This document shows, piece by piece, positions 16,890-26,467 of a DNA stretch of 39,872 nt (position 1 is the first letter of the stretch; each line of letters opens with the position of its first letter). Made by a program: the position numbers and the translations under genes. The notes beneath the pieces were generated by a model. It saw nothing but the letters and a program-made list of their open reading frames with translations, was not told the origin of the DNA and ran no database searches. Origin of the DNA: Sphingomonadaceae bacterium (GTDB lineage Bacteria > Pseudomonadota > Alphaproteobacteria > Sphingomonadales > Sphingomonadaceae); NCBI GenBank assembly GCA_903642255.1, contig CAHJWP010000007.1, positions 1 through 39,872 on the forward strand, in the 5' to 3' direction.

Positions 16890-18215
16890 ATGGACGTCAC
16901 CGATCTTCAGGGCGGGGTGGACAAGGCGATTGACGCGCTTTTCGCTGACCGGTTGGCGCTCTTGTGTGGCGCCGGACTGTCTATGGCTGCACCCAGCTCA
17001 GTGCCCAGCGCAGCCACGTTGGCCATCAGAGCGAAGCTAAAATATGACGCGACTTACGGTGCGTCCCGCCCGCCGCTGCCAGTGTCCATCGATGATCAGG
17101 CGGAGTACTTCTTCCAGCGTAATGAGCTTCCTGATGTGTATCTGCGCACCTACATCGACCATGACGCGTTTGCGGGACAACCTAATGACGGACATCTCGC
17201 CGCGGCGGATCTTCTGCTCACCGGGGGCATCAGTATAGCTGTATCAACCAATGTCGACACACTGATAGAAACAGCCGGCAATCTTCTATTTGGCCACGTC
17301 GGAGCGGGGGTCAGTCGCGATAAGGTTGCTTCACTACCGCCAACAAAAGCTCCGCTCCTGAAAATTCATGGCTGCTGGAGCGACCCAGCAGGAACGGTCT
17401 GGGCCGCCGGGCAAGTCGATGCGGAGCCGATCAAAACCCGACTTGAGGAGGGTGGAGCCTGGTTATCGCAGCGCCTCCTCAATCGGGATCTTGTGATTGT
17501 TGGGTATTGGACGGACTGGGACTATCTAAATGAGGTCTTGGAGAAATCGCTTGGGGCCGTAAGCCCTAGCAGGATAATCGTCGTCGATCCCTGCGACACC
17601 GCGACGTTCGAAACAAAGGCAAAAGCGCTGTTTGAATTGGGCGAACGTGCGACCTCCGGTTTCTATCACGTGAAAGAATCCGGGGCGGTATTTCTCAACC
17701 AACTTCGGATCGACTTTTCTCGCGCCCTGCTGCGCCGCATACTGCATTCGGGTTCGGCACCTTTCGAGCATCACACAGGAACACCGCCCGATTCTGCATG
17801 GCTGGAGCCGCCCGCGGCCGAAGCGCAAACGCTTTGGCGCATCCGGCGAGACCTTGAAGGAGCCTCGCCGAACGAGCCGGCGAGGGGTCATCAGCCAGTC
17901 GAGGAACCGTTGCTCGGCATGACACTACTGCAGTTGCAGGCGAAAGGCGCTATACCCGAAGATAGCTGCTGGAACTTGGGCGGGATCCGGGTTCGCGTTT
18001 TGCGCTCGATCAACCGGCCGCTTTATGAGGTCGAGGCTGTATACGCTCGCGAGATCGCGCCAGTGCTCGCCTCGGAATATGTGATCGCGGTAGGAGCTGA
18101 GGCATTGCCACTACTATCGAGTATCGCTCGAGGATCGCCTGCCGGCTCGATTGCCCGTGGATCTTCGACTAAATGGCGGTCACGGCCTGACGCAGTGGCG
18201 GAGTTGGGGCTGTGA
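16890..18215 (+). CDS. lmuA: SIR2-domain effector (LmuA-like, Lamassu system)
   Basis: A 441-residue protein with an N-terminal SIR2 fold. The NAD-binding motif ALLCGAGLSMAAPS is at about 23-36, STNVD at 119-123 has the catalytic-type N121, and KIHGC has the catalytic-type H160. SIR2 effectors of defence systems destroy NAD+ and arrest the infected cell. The C-terminal half (from about 260) is not recognised and probably contacts partner proteins. The next gene starts inside its stop codon (GTGA overlap), and the third gene is an SMC-like ATPase, the layout of Lamassu/ABC three-component systems with a SIR2 effector. A GGGGAG site precedes the ATG with rather long spacing. Confidence 0.8.
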   Translation: MDVTDLQGGVDKAIDALFADRLALLCGAGLSMAAPSSVPSAATLAIRAKLKYDATYGASRPPLPVSIDDQAEYFFQRNELPDVYLRTYIDHDAFAGQPNDGHLAAADLLLTGGISIAVSTNVDTLIETAGNLLFGHVGAGVSRDKVASLPPTKAPLLKIHGCWSDPAGTVWAAGQVDAEPIKTRLEEGGAWLSQRLLNRDLVIVGYWTDWDYLNEVLEKSLGAVSPSRIIVVDPCDTATFETKAKALFELGERATSGFYHVKESGAVFLNQLRIDFSRALLRRILHSGSAPFEHHTGTPPDSAWLEPPAAEAQTLWRIRRDLEGASPNEPARGHQPVEEPLLGMTLLQLQAKGAIPEDSCWNLGGIRVRVLRSINRPLYEVEAVYAREIAPVLASEYVIAVGAEALPLLSSIARGSPAGSIARGSSTKWRSRPDAVAELGL

Positions 18216-18745
18216 GTGTGTTGCAGCTTGCGTTGCAGCAACTCGATCAAGCACATTACTCCGTCGCTATTGTAGACGATTCCACCGGCCAGTATTTGGT
18301 ATTTGAAGGGGAAACTGTTCTTGGCTTCGTGCTCGCTTTCCCGGATGGCGCAAGCCTGATCGATACTTGGCGGGCACGAAGTCAGCACGTCCTGAAAGCG
18401 TCGCAGTTCGGCCTGCGTCGAGCGGAAGCCAAGGCTTGGAACGCATATCTGGTTCTACTGGCTCGGGACTTGGCGGACTATGGTGTCAGCGTCAACCTGA
18501 GCGCGATCGAGGAAGACCTGACTGGGACGCGGAAGATTGCTCGCGCTGGAATCTCGACCGAAACGATGGTGCGAGCCGCGCTGTTGCCACTACTCGCTAT
18601 GCAGAACGCGCCACAATTAAATGCAGTTGACATGGCGGCTGAAATCCGGCTGCGAACATCGGAGCTTCCAAGTGAATTGATTGACGCCTTCGTCCGCGGG
18701 GCACCAGAAGCGACGATGCTCCAGCTGTTGGAGACTGCCCAATGA
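18212..18745 (+). CDS. lmuC: Small middle component of the SIR2/SMC operon (LmuC-like)
   Basis: This 177-residue, mainly helical protein has no motif I recognise beyond its position. It starts at a GTG overlapping the SIR2 gene stop by 4 bp, and its own stop overlaps the ATG of the SMC-like gene (ATGA). Such tight coupling of effector, small protein and SMC ATPase is the arrangement in Lamassu (LmuA-LmuC-LmuB), where the small subunit bridges the SMC dimer and the effector. The name is therefore given by context and size, not by sequence similarity that I can demonstrate. Confidence 0.65.
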   Translation: MSVLQLALQQLDQAHYSVAIVDDSTGQYLVFEGETVLGFVLAFPDGASLIDTWRARSQHVLKASQFGLRRAEAKAWNAYLVLLARDLADYGVSVNLSAIEEDLTGTRKIARAGISTETMVRAALLPLLAMQNAPQLNAVDMAAEIRLRTSELPSELIDAFVRGAPEATMLQLLETAQ

Positions 18746-20769
18746 GGCTCAGCTTCGTCCACCTTTACGGCTTCCGCGGTTATCGTAAGCCGGTACGTAT
18801 TGACTTCGCTGACAGTTTTACGATTGTCGACGGCCGTAACGGCGTTGGCAAAAGCACAATCTTTGATGCGGTAGAATTCGCTCTGACCGGAACCATTAGC
18901 AAATATCTCGATGCGAAGGCTGATGGCGAGTCTGTCGCCGACTATCTTTGGTGGACTGGCCCAGATGGACAGGACGATGATTTCGCGAAGCACTTTGTCG
19001 AAGTTGGGTTCCGCGACGGCGACAATCACTTCGAGATCCGGCGTACGCCGCTTGATCCGAAAGATATCGATGTAAAGACGCGAGTCGAGAATCTATACCT
19101 ACCGAGCGCCGCACCCCGCGAAGCAATTGCGCAGCTTTGTAACTCGACGATCATTCGCGACGAGCATATCGCGCGGCTAAGCCTCGACTTGAAAGAAGGT
19201 GAGCGTTTCAACCTGCTCCGTGATGCAATCGGCGCGGTCGATGCAGAGGACTGGATAAAACGTGCGCAGGCTCTTCACTCAGCCGCTGCAACACGCACGA
19301 AATCGGCGCAGGTTGAGGTGGAGATGGCAACCGCTGCTCAGGCAACTGCCGCACGCCAGGTGGACCAAGCCCGAGCTTCGCTGCCCGCTGCCGACCTGGT
19401 GGGTCAGGCGGGAACTCGGCTACAGCGCACGTTGGCCACTTCCGCTGGAAGCGGTCAGCTGCCGGACCTGGCACGCCATCGTCTCGTAGATATTGCCGCC
19501 GAACTCGAGCGACTAAACCCGTTGCTTGCTGACTTTCCTCAATATGATCGGGCGCGCGAGATTTTGCCTGATGCGGATGCACGAGCATCCGCAGCGGCCG
19601 CCACGGCGAAGCGCACGCAGCTCAAGTACGAAGATAGTCTCAAACCACTCGCTGCCGCGCCAGTTGCTAGCGAGCTTTCGGGCCAGGCTCGTCAACTAGA
19701 GAGCTTGGTGGAGCTCGGCCGCCGATTGGATTTGCGCGACGGACATTGCCCGCTGTGCGCGAGCGGCGTCAGTCGCGAGGAGTTCCATAACGGGCTAGAT
19801 CTGGCTTTGACGATTGCGAGAAATCTCGACGATAAGGCTGTTGAACAAGCTCAGTTGGAGCGTGAACGTGATGCGGCGCTGGAAGAAGCACAGCGCACTG
19901 GTCTGGCTTTACAACAGGTAACCGGAGAGCGTGGCCGCATTCAGTCGTTTATCACGGACTTCGAAGCGCGATTGCAGACCGCATCCTTGCCGAGTGCTAG
20001 TTTCGCTGAAATCGAGCAACGGCAAACCAAGCTCGAAGCAGAGAAGCAAAGTGTCGCTGCCGATCTCAGAATGCTCGACACACTTTCGTTCGACCGGATG
20101 ATCACACGCGCATCCAGCGACCAAGTCTCCGCTACGGAACGCGTGCGCCTCGCTGAGGTCCGGCTCGGCCGCACACGCAACGCCGAGTCCCGCGCTAAGG
20201 CGATCTTCGATGCTGCGCGCAGAGCGTCCGCCGAAACTTTCCAGCAGCGCCTCGACCGTGTCATCCCGCTAATGTCGGAGCTTTACAAACGACTGCGGCC
20301 GCATCCTATTTGGGGTGACATCGAATACAGCGTGCGCGGAGACGTCAAGCGGTTCCTTACGCTGAAGGTGGGGGGCGACGTCAACCCGCAATTCGTTTTC
20401 TCAAGCGGTCAACGACGAGCGACTGGCCTAGCTTTCCTGCTGTCAGTCAATCTCTCGATCGCCTGGAGCAGGTGGCAGAGTATTCTGCTCGATGATCCCG
20501 TCCAACACGTGGACGATTTCAGAACGGTGCATCTGGCCGAGGTCCTCGCGCAACTCTGCCAGTCCGGCAGACAAGTAATATGTGCAGTTGAGGACAGCGC
20601 GCTTGCCGATCTGATGTGCCGTCGCCTCCCATCATCCGTCGCTGCGCCGGGCAAGCGGATCAGTCTTGGCACCGACCCAACAGGTGCGTTGAGCGTAGTC
20701 CATGAGCAGGTCATTTCCACCCTCAACCGACGCTCGCTCATACTCCCACAAGAGTCGCTCAGCGCGTGA
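18742..20769 (+). CDS. lmuB: SMC/Rad50-like ATPase with zinc hook (LmuB-like, Lamassu sensor)
   Basis: A 675-residue SMC-family ATPase. Walker A GRNGVGKST is at 31-39. A coiled coil leads to a Rad50-type zinc-hook motif CPLC (C336, C339) in the middle and then back through a second coil. The ABC signature SSGQRRATGLAFLL is at about 553-566 and Walker B SILLDDPVQHVDD at about 580-592. In Lamassu, the SMC subunit detects phage or plasmid DNA and releases or activates the effector. The short coiled coils and compact size fit LmuB rather than true condensins. It is the last gene of a three-gene operon with the SIR2 effector. Confidence 0.85.
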   Translation: MRLSFVHLYGFRGYRKPVRIDFADSFTIVDGRNGVGKSTIFDAVEFALTGTISKYLDAKADGESVADYLWWTGPDGQDDDFAKHFVEVGFRDGDNHFEIRRTPLDPKDIDVKTRVENLYLPSAAPREAIAQLCNSTIIRDEHIARLSLDLKEGERFNLLRDAIGAVDAEDWIKRAQALHSAAATRTKSAQVEVEMATAAQATAARQVDQARASLPAADLVGQAGTRLQRTLATSAGSGQLPDLARHRLVDIAAELERLNPLLADFPQYDRAREILPDADARASAAAATAKRTQLKYEDSLKPLAAAPVASELSGQARQLESLVELGRRLDLRDGHCPLCASGVSREEFHNGLDLALTIARNLDDKAVEQAQLERERDAALEEAQRTGLALQQVTGERGRIQSFITDFEARLQTASLPSASFAEIEQRQTKLEAEKQSVAADLRMLDTLSFDRMITRASSDQVSATERVRLAEVRLGRTRNAESRAKAIFDAARRASAETFQQRLDRVIPLMSELYKRLRPHPIWGDIEYSVRGDVKRFLTLKVGGDVNPQFVFSSGQRRATGLAFLLSVNLSIAWSRWQSILLDDPVQHVDDFRTVHLAEVLAQLCQSGRQVICAVEDSALADLMCRRLPSSVAAPGKRISLGTDPTGALSVVHEQVISTLNRRSLILPQESLSA

Positions 20770-21517
20770 CCGTCACGCCTGGGCGCACGCCGCAGCGGAC
20801 TTTCAGGAGTGATCTGAACGGGTAGCCAAGGGAGCGCTGTAAAGGGGGACTGGCAGTCTTGCGATCATCGTGCGCAAATCCGCGACGTGCTTCGGCCGAG
20901 CTTCAGCGATGACCAACTCGACGTCATTATCAAGTCAAGGACAGAACTTGAGGATGCCCGCCATGCTGGGATCGTGGTCATCACACGCGACTACCTCCCC
21001 AACCTTATGGCGCGAACGCTGCTGCTGCCGGACTCGGATCAGTCTTACACCTCGGCCGAGCAGTCCCTGCGCGATTCTTGATGGCACACCGGACCCGGCC
21101 CCGGGGCTCGGAAGCCGCCCCCGTAACGATAGTTCGGGTTCCTGCGGACCACGGTCTCGACATACAAGACTTGTCTGTCCTGGGTGCCCGATACCGACAG
21201 CTATCGCGGAGTTAGAGCCGAACATCGACAGACCCTTAGCGGACCATCCACATCATAATGAGAAGGTCAACCAACGTCTGCTGCTGAAGGGCCGAAAAGG
21301 ATTTTAGTGACCGGCGTTGGGTTAGCTGCCCCGTTTCTCGCTGGCAGGGCGGCAGCCAAGGTCTAATCGAGCCACGCTCCGACGATTGAGCGGAAAGCTG
21401 GATTTGCTCGTCACTAGCTACGGCTTGAGCGGACGTTGCCGCCAACAAACCTCCACCACACTGCGCTTTACAGAATATCGCCGCGTCGGCACATCATACA
21501 CGCGGGAGCCACGATCC
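20770..21517. other. Gene-poor interval between the SMC-like gene and the restriction-modification gene
   Basis: Apart from the gene fragment at 20839-21081, no reading frame here has a domain, start site or codon use that persuades. The 3' part (21082-21517) is probably debris plus the promoter of the restriction-modification gene. Confidence 0.4.
20839..21081 (+). pseudogene. Possible gene fragment, family not recognised
   Basis: An open frame reads VKGDWQSCDHRAQIRDVLRPS, then DDQLDVIIKSRTELEDARHAGIVVITRDYLPNLMARTLLLPDSDQ. It looks like real protein sequence (balanced hydrophobic pattern, IVVITRD strand) but has neither a good start nor a natural end. A GTG at 20887 is the only candidate start. 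It may be the remnant of a larger gene lost during module exchange. Confidence 0.3.
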
Positions 21518-24500
21518 GTGAACTTATTCAACAAGAAGACGATTTTGCGCGCTGTTGCGCAAGCCGGGGCACCGAACGTCGCGCGCCAGGGAGCCTTTCG
21601 CCGTTGGGCGGAGTCGATCGCCTCAGGCCGCATTGCCGAGCTCAAGGAAACCGAGTTGCATGGCCCATTCATGCAGACGATTGCGATCGAGGCGCTGGGT
21701 TATCGCGGGCCGGTCGTCCAAGGGGCCTATAGTGTCACCCAAGAGAAATCGATCATCCAAGGTTCGGTCGACCTTGCGTTCGGTAGCTTCGGCGGGATCC
21801 ACCGTCGCATCGTCGCGCCTTTCGAGCTGAAAGGGGCGGACACCAAGGATCTCGATGCGATCATGCCGGGCCGCGCAAAAAGTCCGGTGGATCAGGCCTG
21901 GGAATATGCCACCAACAATGTCGGGACGCGCTGGGTGCTGGTCTCGAACTATCTCGAGATCCGACTCTATGCTTATGGAGAGGGTCGCCAAAATTATGAG
22001 CCGTTCGATCTTTCTCGTCTTCACGAACACGATGAGTTCGCCCGAGCACAGTTGCTCCTGTCTGCCGAGAGCCTCCTCGGCGGCCGGACGGCCGAATTGC
22101 TGGACGAAAGCCGCCGGGAAAATCGCGACATCACCGAGCGGCTTTATGCGGACTATAAAGCGCTGCGGGAGGCGCTGATCGCCGCCGTCGGTCAGGCGGT
22201 CCCGACCTTATCTCCGCTTTCGAGGATTCGCATCGGGCAAACACTGCTAGATCGTATATTGTTCATAGCCTTCGCCGAGGACACTGCGCTTTTGCCGCCG
22301 CGTACGCTCGAGCGTGCTTTTGAACATAGCGACCCATACAATCCGCAACCAGTCTGGCGCACCTTCCAGGCGTTGTTCCGCGCGATCGACGCCGGCAACA
22401 GTCATCTCAACATCCCGCGATATAATGGCGGCCTGTTTGCGGCCGATCCTGTGATCGATGGTTTGCTGCTTGGCGATTACCTCTGTGAGGGCTTTCGGCA
22501 GCTTGCTGAATATGACTTCGCGTCCGAGGTTTCGGTAACGGTGCTGGGTCACATCTTCGAGCAGTCGATCGCGGATGTGGAGCAGCTGCAAGCGGTCGCC
22601 CTCGGGCAGGAGGTCGAACCTAAAAAGAAAACGAGGGGGACCAGCGGCCGTCGTAAGCGCGACGGCGTCGTCTATACGCCCGACTATATCGCCCGCTTCA
22701 TCGTCGATCAAACACTCGGCGCGCACGCGCGGGACATCTTCACCGTCGTGCTGCGCGACTATGCGTTGAAGGGCGCAGCGGCTGCAGATGATCCCATCCG
22801 CTGGCGATCGAAAACCGCCGAGCGCCAAGCTTGGCGGGCCTATCGCAACAGATTGACGAGCCTGCGCATTGTCGATCCCGCCTGCGGCTCGGGAGTATTC
22901 TTAGTGATGGCCTTCGACTGGATGAAGATCGAGATCAGCCGCGTGAATGCCAAGCTCGCCGAGCTAAGCGAGACCGGCCAGGTCGGCGATTTGTTGGATC
23001 CAGACAGCGAGATCCTTGCCAACAACCTGTTCGGGGTCGACGTGAATGAGGAGAGCGTCGAGATCGCGAAGCTGAGCCTGTGGATCAAGACCGCACGCCG
23101 CGGAAAGGTGCTCGACTCGCTCGACGCCAATTTCCGGGTCGGCGACAGCCTCATCGAGGATGCGAGCTTCGCCTATCGCCAGCATGGATTCGTGTGGCGC
23201 GATGCCTTTCCCGACATTTTCGCGGAAGGCGGGTTCGACATAGTCCTCGGCAACCCGCCTTATGTGCGGATGGAACTTCTCAAGCAGATGAAGCCTTGGC
23301 TCGAGAAGCGCTATGCAGTCGTGGCCGACCGCGCCAATCTCTATGCCTATTTCTTCGAGCGCGGGCTAAAGCTGCTCAAGCCCGGCGGCCGCATGGGCTA
23401 TATCAGTTCCAACACATTCTTCAAAACGGGTTCGGGCGCGCCACTGCGCAATTTACTGCGGCAAACGGCAACCTTAGAAACGATTGTCAACTTCGGCGAG
23501 CATCAGGTCTTCGAGGGCGTGACTACTTATCCGGCGATCCTCATCATGCGCGCTGAGCCGCCACTTGCGGGACATGCTTTCCAGTTTTGGAACGTTGATC
23601 CGCTGCCGAGCGATGCGTTCGAGAAGCATTTCATAGAAGCGGCGCGACCTTACCCGCAGGCGCGGCTTGACGGCAGCTCGTGGGAGTTGGAGGGCGAGAC
23701 CCGGCAAGCCCTAAGGGATAAAATCAAAGGATCTCGGCCGACGTTAAAGGAGGTCTTCGGTGCACCGCTTTACGGCATCAAGACGGGTTTTAACAAAGCA
23801 TTCGTCATCGACGCACCGACGAAGGAGCGGCTGTGCCGTGAGGACGCCCGATCCGCCGAGCTCCTTAAGCCTTTCCTTGAAGGCAAGGACCTCAAGCGCT
23901 GGCGCGCCGAACCACTCGGCAAGTGGATCATTTACATCCCCAAGAACCGGGTAATCATAAGCGACTATCCGGCGATCCGGGGCTGGCTTCAGCCCTTCCG
24001 AGAAGCACTGGAAGCCCGCGCGACGCCACAGAAGTGGTTCGAGCTGCAGCAGGCACAGGACTCCTGCGAGAAGCACTACCAAGGCCGCAAGATCGTCTAC
24101 GGCGAGTTCTCGTCGGAGAATCTATTTAGCATTGACGAAGGTCATTACATAAACAATAAGTGCTACTTCATCCCGAGCACTGAGTGGTGGCTGCTCGCCT
24201 ACCTAAATTCCCGCGTCTTCTGGTTTTGCGTGACCGGTGAAAGCGTGCCCGTCCGCGGCGCAACCTACCAAATGCAATCGCAGTATCTGGAAGTCGCGCC
24301 GGTACCAGCGGCGACCCATGCGCAGCAGGAGAAGCTCGCCGCTCTCGCGCAATCCGCGCAGGCAAAAAGCGAGCAACGCCTACGGCTTCAGAGGCTAGTG
24401 ACCCGCCGCATCACCGACCTGCGGCCCGCCGGCAACGCCACCCCTCTTTCGGGACGGCTAAAAGCATGGTGGGATTTGCCTACGTTCGCCGCTTTTAAGG

Positions 24501-24736
24501 CGGAAATCGAGAAGTTGTTCAAGGTCGACATCCCGCTCAAGGAACGAAGCGAATGGGAGGATTGGATGGCGGCGGGTCGCGCCGACATAAATCGCCTGTC
24601 AGCGCAAATCGAACAAAACGAGCGCGATATCGATACCGTGATGTATGAGCTGTTTGATCTCAATCTGGTGGAGATCGCAATCTTGGAAGGGCGAGGCGAG
24701 ATCTCAGCAACAACGGCTAGTTCAATTCGTAACTAG
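21518..24736 (+). CDS. Type IIG restriction-modification enzyme (Eco57I/TaqI-like, fused nuclease-methylase-specificity)
   Basis: A 1072-residue single-chain enzyme. The N-terminal nuclease region has a PD-(D/E)XK pattern: GSVDLAFG, then APFELKGADTKD, with E-x-K near residue 103. The methylase region has VYTPDYIARFIVDQTLG, motif I DPACGSGVF (from D453) and motif IV NPPY (N579-Y582), typical of N6-adenine methyltransferases. A TaqI-like target recognition region follows, with YGIKTGFNKAFVID, the GKWIIYIPKNRV strand and QSQYLEVAPVP near 925. Such enzymes methylate the host site and cut unmethylated DNA without a separate subunit. The GTG at 21518 has a GGAG site with 9-nt spacing and starts NLFNKKTIL; the longer upstream frame is unlikely. 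Recognition sequence cannot be predicted. Confidence 0.88.
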   Translation: MNLFNKKTILRAVAQAGAPNVARQGAFRRWAESIASGRIAELKETELHGPFMQTIAIEALGYRGPVVQGAYSVTQEKSIIQGSVDLAFGSFGGIHRRIVAPFELKGADTKDLDAIMPGRAKSPVDQAWEYATNNVGTRWVLVSNYLEIRLYAYGEGRQNYEPFDLSRLHEHDEFARAQLLLSAESLLGGRTAELLDESRRENRDITERLYADYKALREALIAAVGQAVPTLSPLSRIRIGQTLLDRILFIAFAEDTALLPPRTLERAFEHSDPYNPQPVWRTFQALFRAIDAGNSHLNIPRYNGGLFAADPVIDGLLLGDYLCEGFRQLAEYDFASEVSVTVLGHIFEQSIADVEQLQAVALGQEVEPKKKTRGTSGRRKRDGVVYTPDYIARFIVDQTLGAHARDIFTVVLRDYALKGAAAADDPIRWRSKTAERQAWRAYRNRLTSLRIVDPACGSGVFLVMAFDWMKIEISRVNAKLAELSETGQVGDLLDPDSEILANNLFGVDVNEESVEIAKLSLWIKTARRGKVLDSLDANFRVGDSLIEDASFAYRQHGFVWRDAFPDIFAEGGFDIVLGNPPYVRMELLKQMKPWLEKRYAVVADRANLYAYFFERGLKLLKPGGRMGYISSNTFFKTGSGAPLRNLLRQTATLETIVNFGEHQVFEGVTTYPAILIMRAEPPLAGHAFQFWNVDPLPSDAFEKHFIEAARPYPQARLDGSSWELEGETRQALRDKIKGSRPTLKEVFGAPLYGIKTGFNKAFVIDAPTKERLCREDARSAELLKPFLEGKDLKRWRAEPLGKWIIYIPKNRVIISDYPAIRGWLQPFREALEARATPQKWFELQQAQDSCEKHYQGRKIVYGEFSSENLFSIDEGHYINNKCYFIPSTEWWLLAYLNSRVFWFCVTGESVPVRGATYQMQSQYLEVAPVPAATHAQQEKLAALAQSAQAKSEQRLRLQRLVTRRITDLRPAGNATPLSGRLKAWWDLPTFAAFKAEIEKLFKVDIPLKERSEWEDWMAAGRADINRLSAQIEQNERDIDTVMYELFDLNLVEIAILEGRGEISATTASSIRN

Positions 24737-24899
24737 AACGGCGGCGGGTGTAACGCCTTCTCGTGACAGCAGAGTTGGCTGCTTTGTGCGCGACTAGCGC
24801 TTATGAACGAGTGGCCGAGTCGGGAAGCACATTGCTGCCTTTGTATGTCCGGCTGTGGGTCCTCAACGTTGCCGGGGCCAGCGATAAGAAGCTACCTTT

Positions 24900-26144
24900 C
24901 TACAAGGGGTGCAGATCGCCGTGCGACGTCTCTGCCTCCTCGAGGTACTTCGCCCACCATTCCATCATTCGACGCCTATGACCTAGGTAGCGCGCTGAAT
25001 TGTACGCGGCCCGGACGCCGCGCGGCGTATGGGCGAGCTGATGCTCGATCCAATCGGGCTCGAACAATCCGCTTTCGTTAAGCACAGTGCTCGCCAAGCC
25101 GCGAAAGCCGTGCACGGTCGCCTTACCCCGCAGCCCGATGCGGTACATGATGTCGAGCATCCGGTTCTCACTGATCGTCGATGTCTTCGATCCCACCACC
25201 GGAAAAAGATACCGTCCGAACCTCTCGTTGCCCGCGGTGCGGTAGACATTCGCGTCGCGAATCTCGTCGAGCAGCGCAACCGCCTGCGGGGCCAACGGCA
25301 CGATATGCTCCGACCGCATCTTCATGCGGCCCGACGGGATGCGCCATAGCGGCTCGCAGGTGCCGATCCCCTCAATCTCGCACCACTCCGCCATCCGGGT
25401 TTCCTGCGTCCGCACCATGGTCATTATCGTCCAGCGCAATGCGAGGTGGCTCTTGCGTTCACCGCCATCAGCATTCAATTTCGCAAAAAAGCCCGGCAAC
25501 GCCGTAACCGCGACCTTGGAGAGGTGCTGGACCGGCTTGGGCGTCGCCATCGCCGGGGCCAGATCACGGCACGGGTCGCTGGCGCATCGCCCGTCGGGAA
25601 TAGCGTAGCGGAACACCTCGCTGCAGTGGTTCTTCACGCGGTGCGCCATCTCGATCGAGCCGCGCCGCTCGATCGCCCGAAACGCTTCGAGCATCTGGCG
25701 CGGCGTGATGCTGGCGATCGGCTCACGGCCGACGACCGGAAAAATGTCCCCCACCATCCGACGCATGATGACGCCGGCATAGCGCGGTGACCAGCCGAGC
25801 AACCGGGTCTCGTGCCACTCGCGCGCGACCGCCTCGAAGCTGCTGTCCGGTACAATGCCCGCCGCCTTGCTCTTGGCGTCCGCGCGCAACTTCGGTTGTG
25901 CGGTGGGTGCCATGCCGAGCAGGAGCTGGGCTTTGACAGCGCTGCGCCAGTCCCGCGCGTCGCGCAGGCTCACCTCGGGATAGCCACCGCCCTTCAGGAA
26001 TTTCTGCTTGCCTTCATACCGGCAAGCGAGGCCCCAGTTTTTCGTGCCGCTCGGATAGACCGCCACGAACAGGCCGCCGCCGTCCGAACGCTTGTACGGC
26101 TTGGCCTGCGGCTTCAGCGTCTTCACAGCGACGTCGGTCAGCAT
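24900..26144 (-). CDS. int: Tyrosine recombinase / P4-type integrase of the element
   Basis: A 414-residue integrase. The N-terminal arm-binding domain (DUF4102) begins MLTDVAVKTLKPQAKPYKRSDGGGLFVAVYPSG and continues GKQKFLKGGGYPEVSLRDAR. A core-binding SAM-like domain comes next. The catalytic domain shows the first arginine in MVRTQETRMAEW, the HGFRGLAST box (H-x-x-R) and the tyrosine in AAYNSARYLGHRRRMMEWWAKYL. It would recombine attP with the 3' end of tRNA-Pro to create the 18-bp repeats. The internal ATG at 26144 is used because it starts the conserved domain and has a GGAG site with 9-nt spacing. It is read leftward from the tRNA end and is convergent with the restriction-modification gene. 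Confidence 0.95.
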   Translation of the reverse strand: MLTDVAVKTLKPQAKPYKRSDGGGLFVAVYPSGTKNWGLACRYEGKQKFLKGGGYPEVSLRDARDWRSAVKAQLLLGMAPTAQPKLRADAKSKAAGIVPDSSFEAVAREWHETRLLGWSPRYAGVIMRRMVGDIFPVVGREPIASITPRQMLEAFRAIERRGSIEMAHRVKNHCSEVFRYAIPDGRCASDPCRDLAPAMATPKPVQHLSKVAVTALPGFFAKLNADGGERKSHLALRWTIMTMVRTQETRMAEWCEIEGIGTCEPLWRIPSGRMKMRSEHIVPLAPQAVALLDEIRDANVYRTAGNERFGRYLFPVVGSKTSTISENRMLDIMYRIGLRGKATVHGFRGLASTVLNESGLFEPDWIEHQLAHTPRGVRAAYNSARYLGHRRRMMEWWAKYLEEAETSHGDLHPL

Positions 26145-26172
26145 TTCTCGTACTCCGCCAGCACCGACCATG

Positions 26173-26213
26173 TTGTTGGAACAGTGTTGGAAATTTGTTG
26201 GCTGTTCCAACAA
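26173..26213. repeat. 12-bp inverted repeat with GTTGG repeats upstream of the integrase
   Basis: Perfect arms TTGTTGGAACAG (26173-26184) and CTGTTCCAACAA (26202-26213) flank a 17-bp centre that itself repeats TGTTGGA and TTGTTGG. It lies 29 bp before the integrase start. Arm-type integrase sites and AlpA/excisionase operators are found in this position in P4-like elements. Binding by either protein is an inference. Confidence 0.7.
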
Positions 26214-26348
26214 ACTGCCCATCAGAGCGCTGGGCTGCAAGGGTTGCCCCTGAACCGCTGCTGGACACTAACCCATTGGTTTTATTTAATTAAGATAGGA
26301 GGCAAGGGACGCTTTGGGAGGCCTTGGCATGTCCCTGGAATGCGTCTC

Positions 26349-26425
<77 letters not shown>

Positions 26426-26467
26426 ACCGGCGGGTGGTGTAGGGCGGGGGCGGGCGAAGCGCAAGGC

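Noticed and set aside
901-26144. The element considered as a prophage.
   Set aside because: No capsid, portal, terminase, tail or lysis genes are present; AlpA, ParB-like and integrase genes are equally typical of integrative mobilizable elements.
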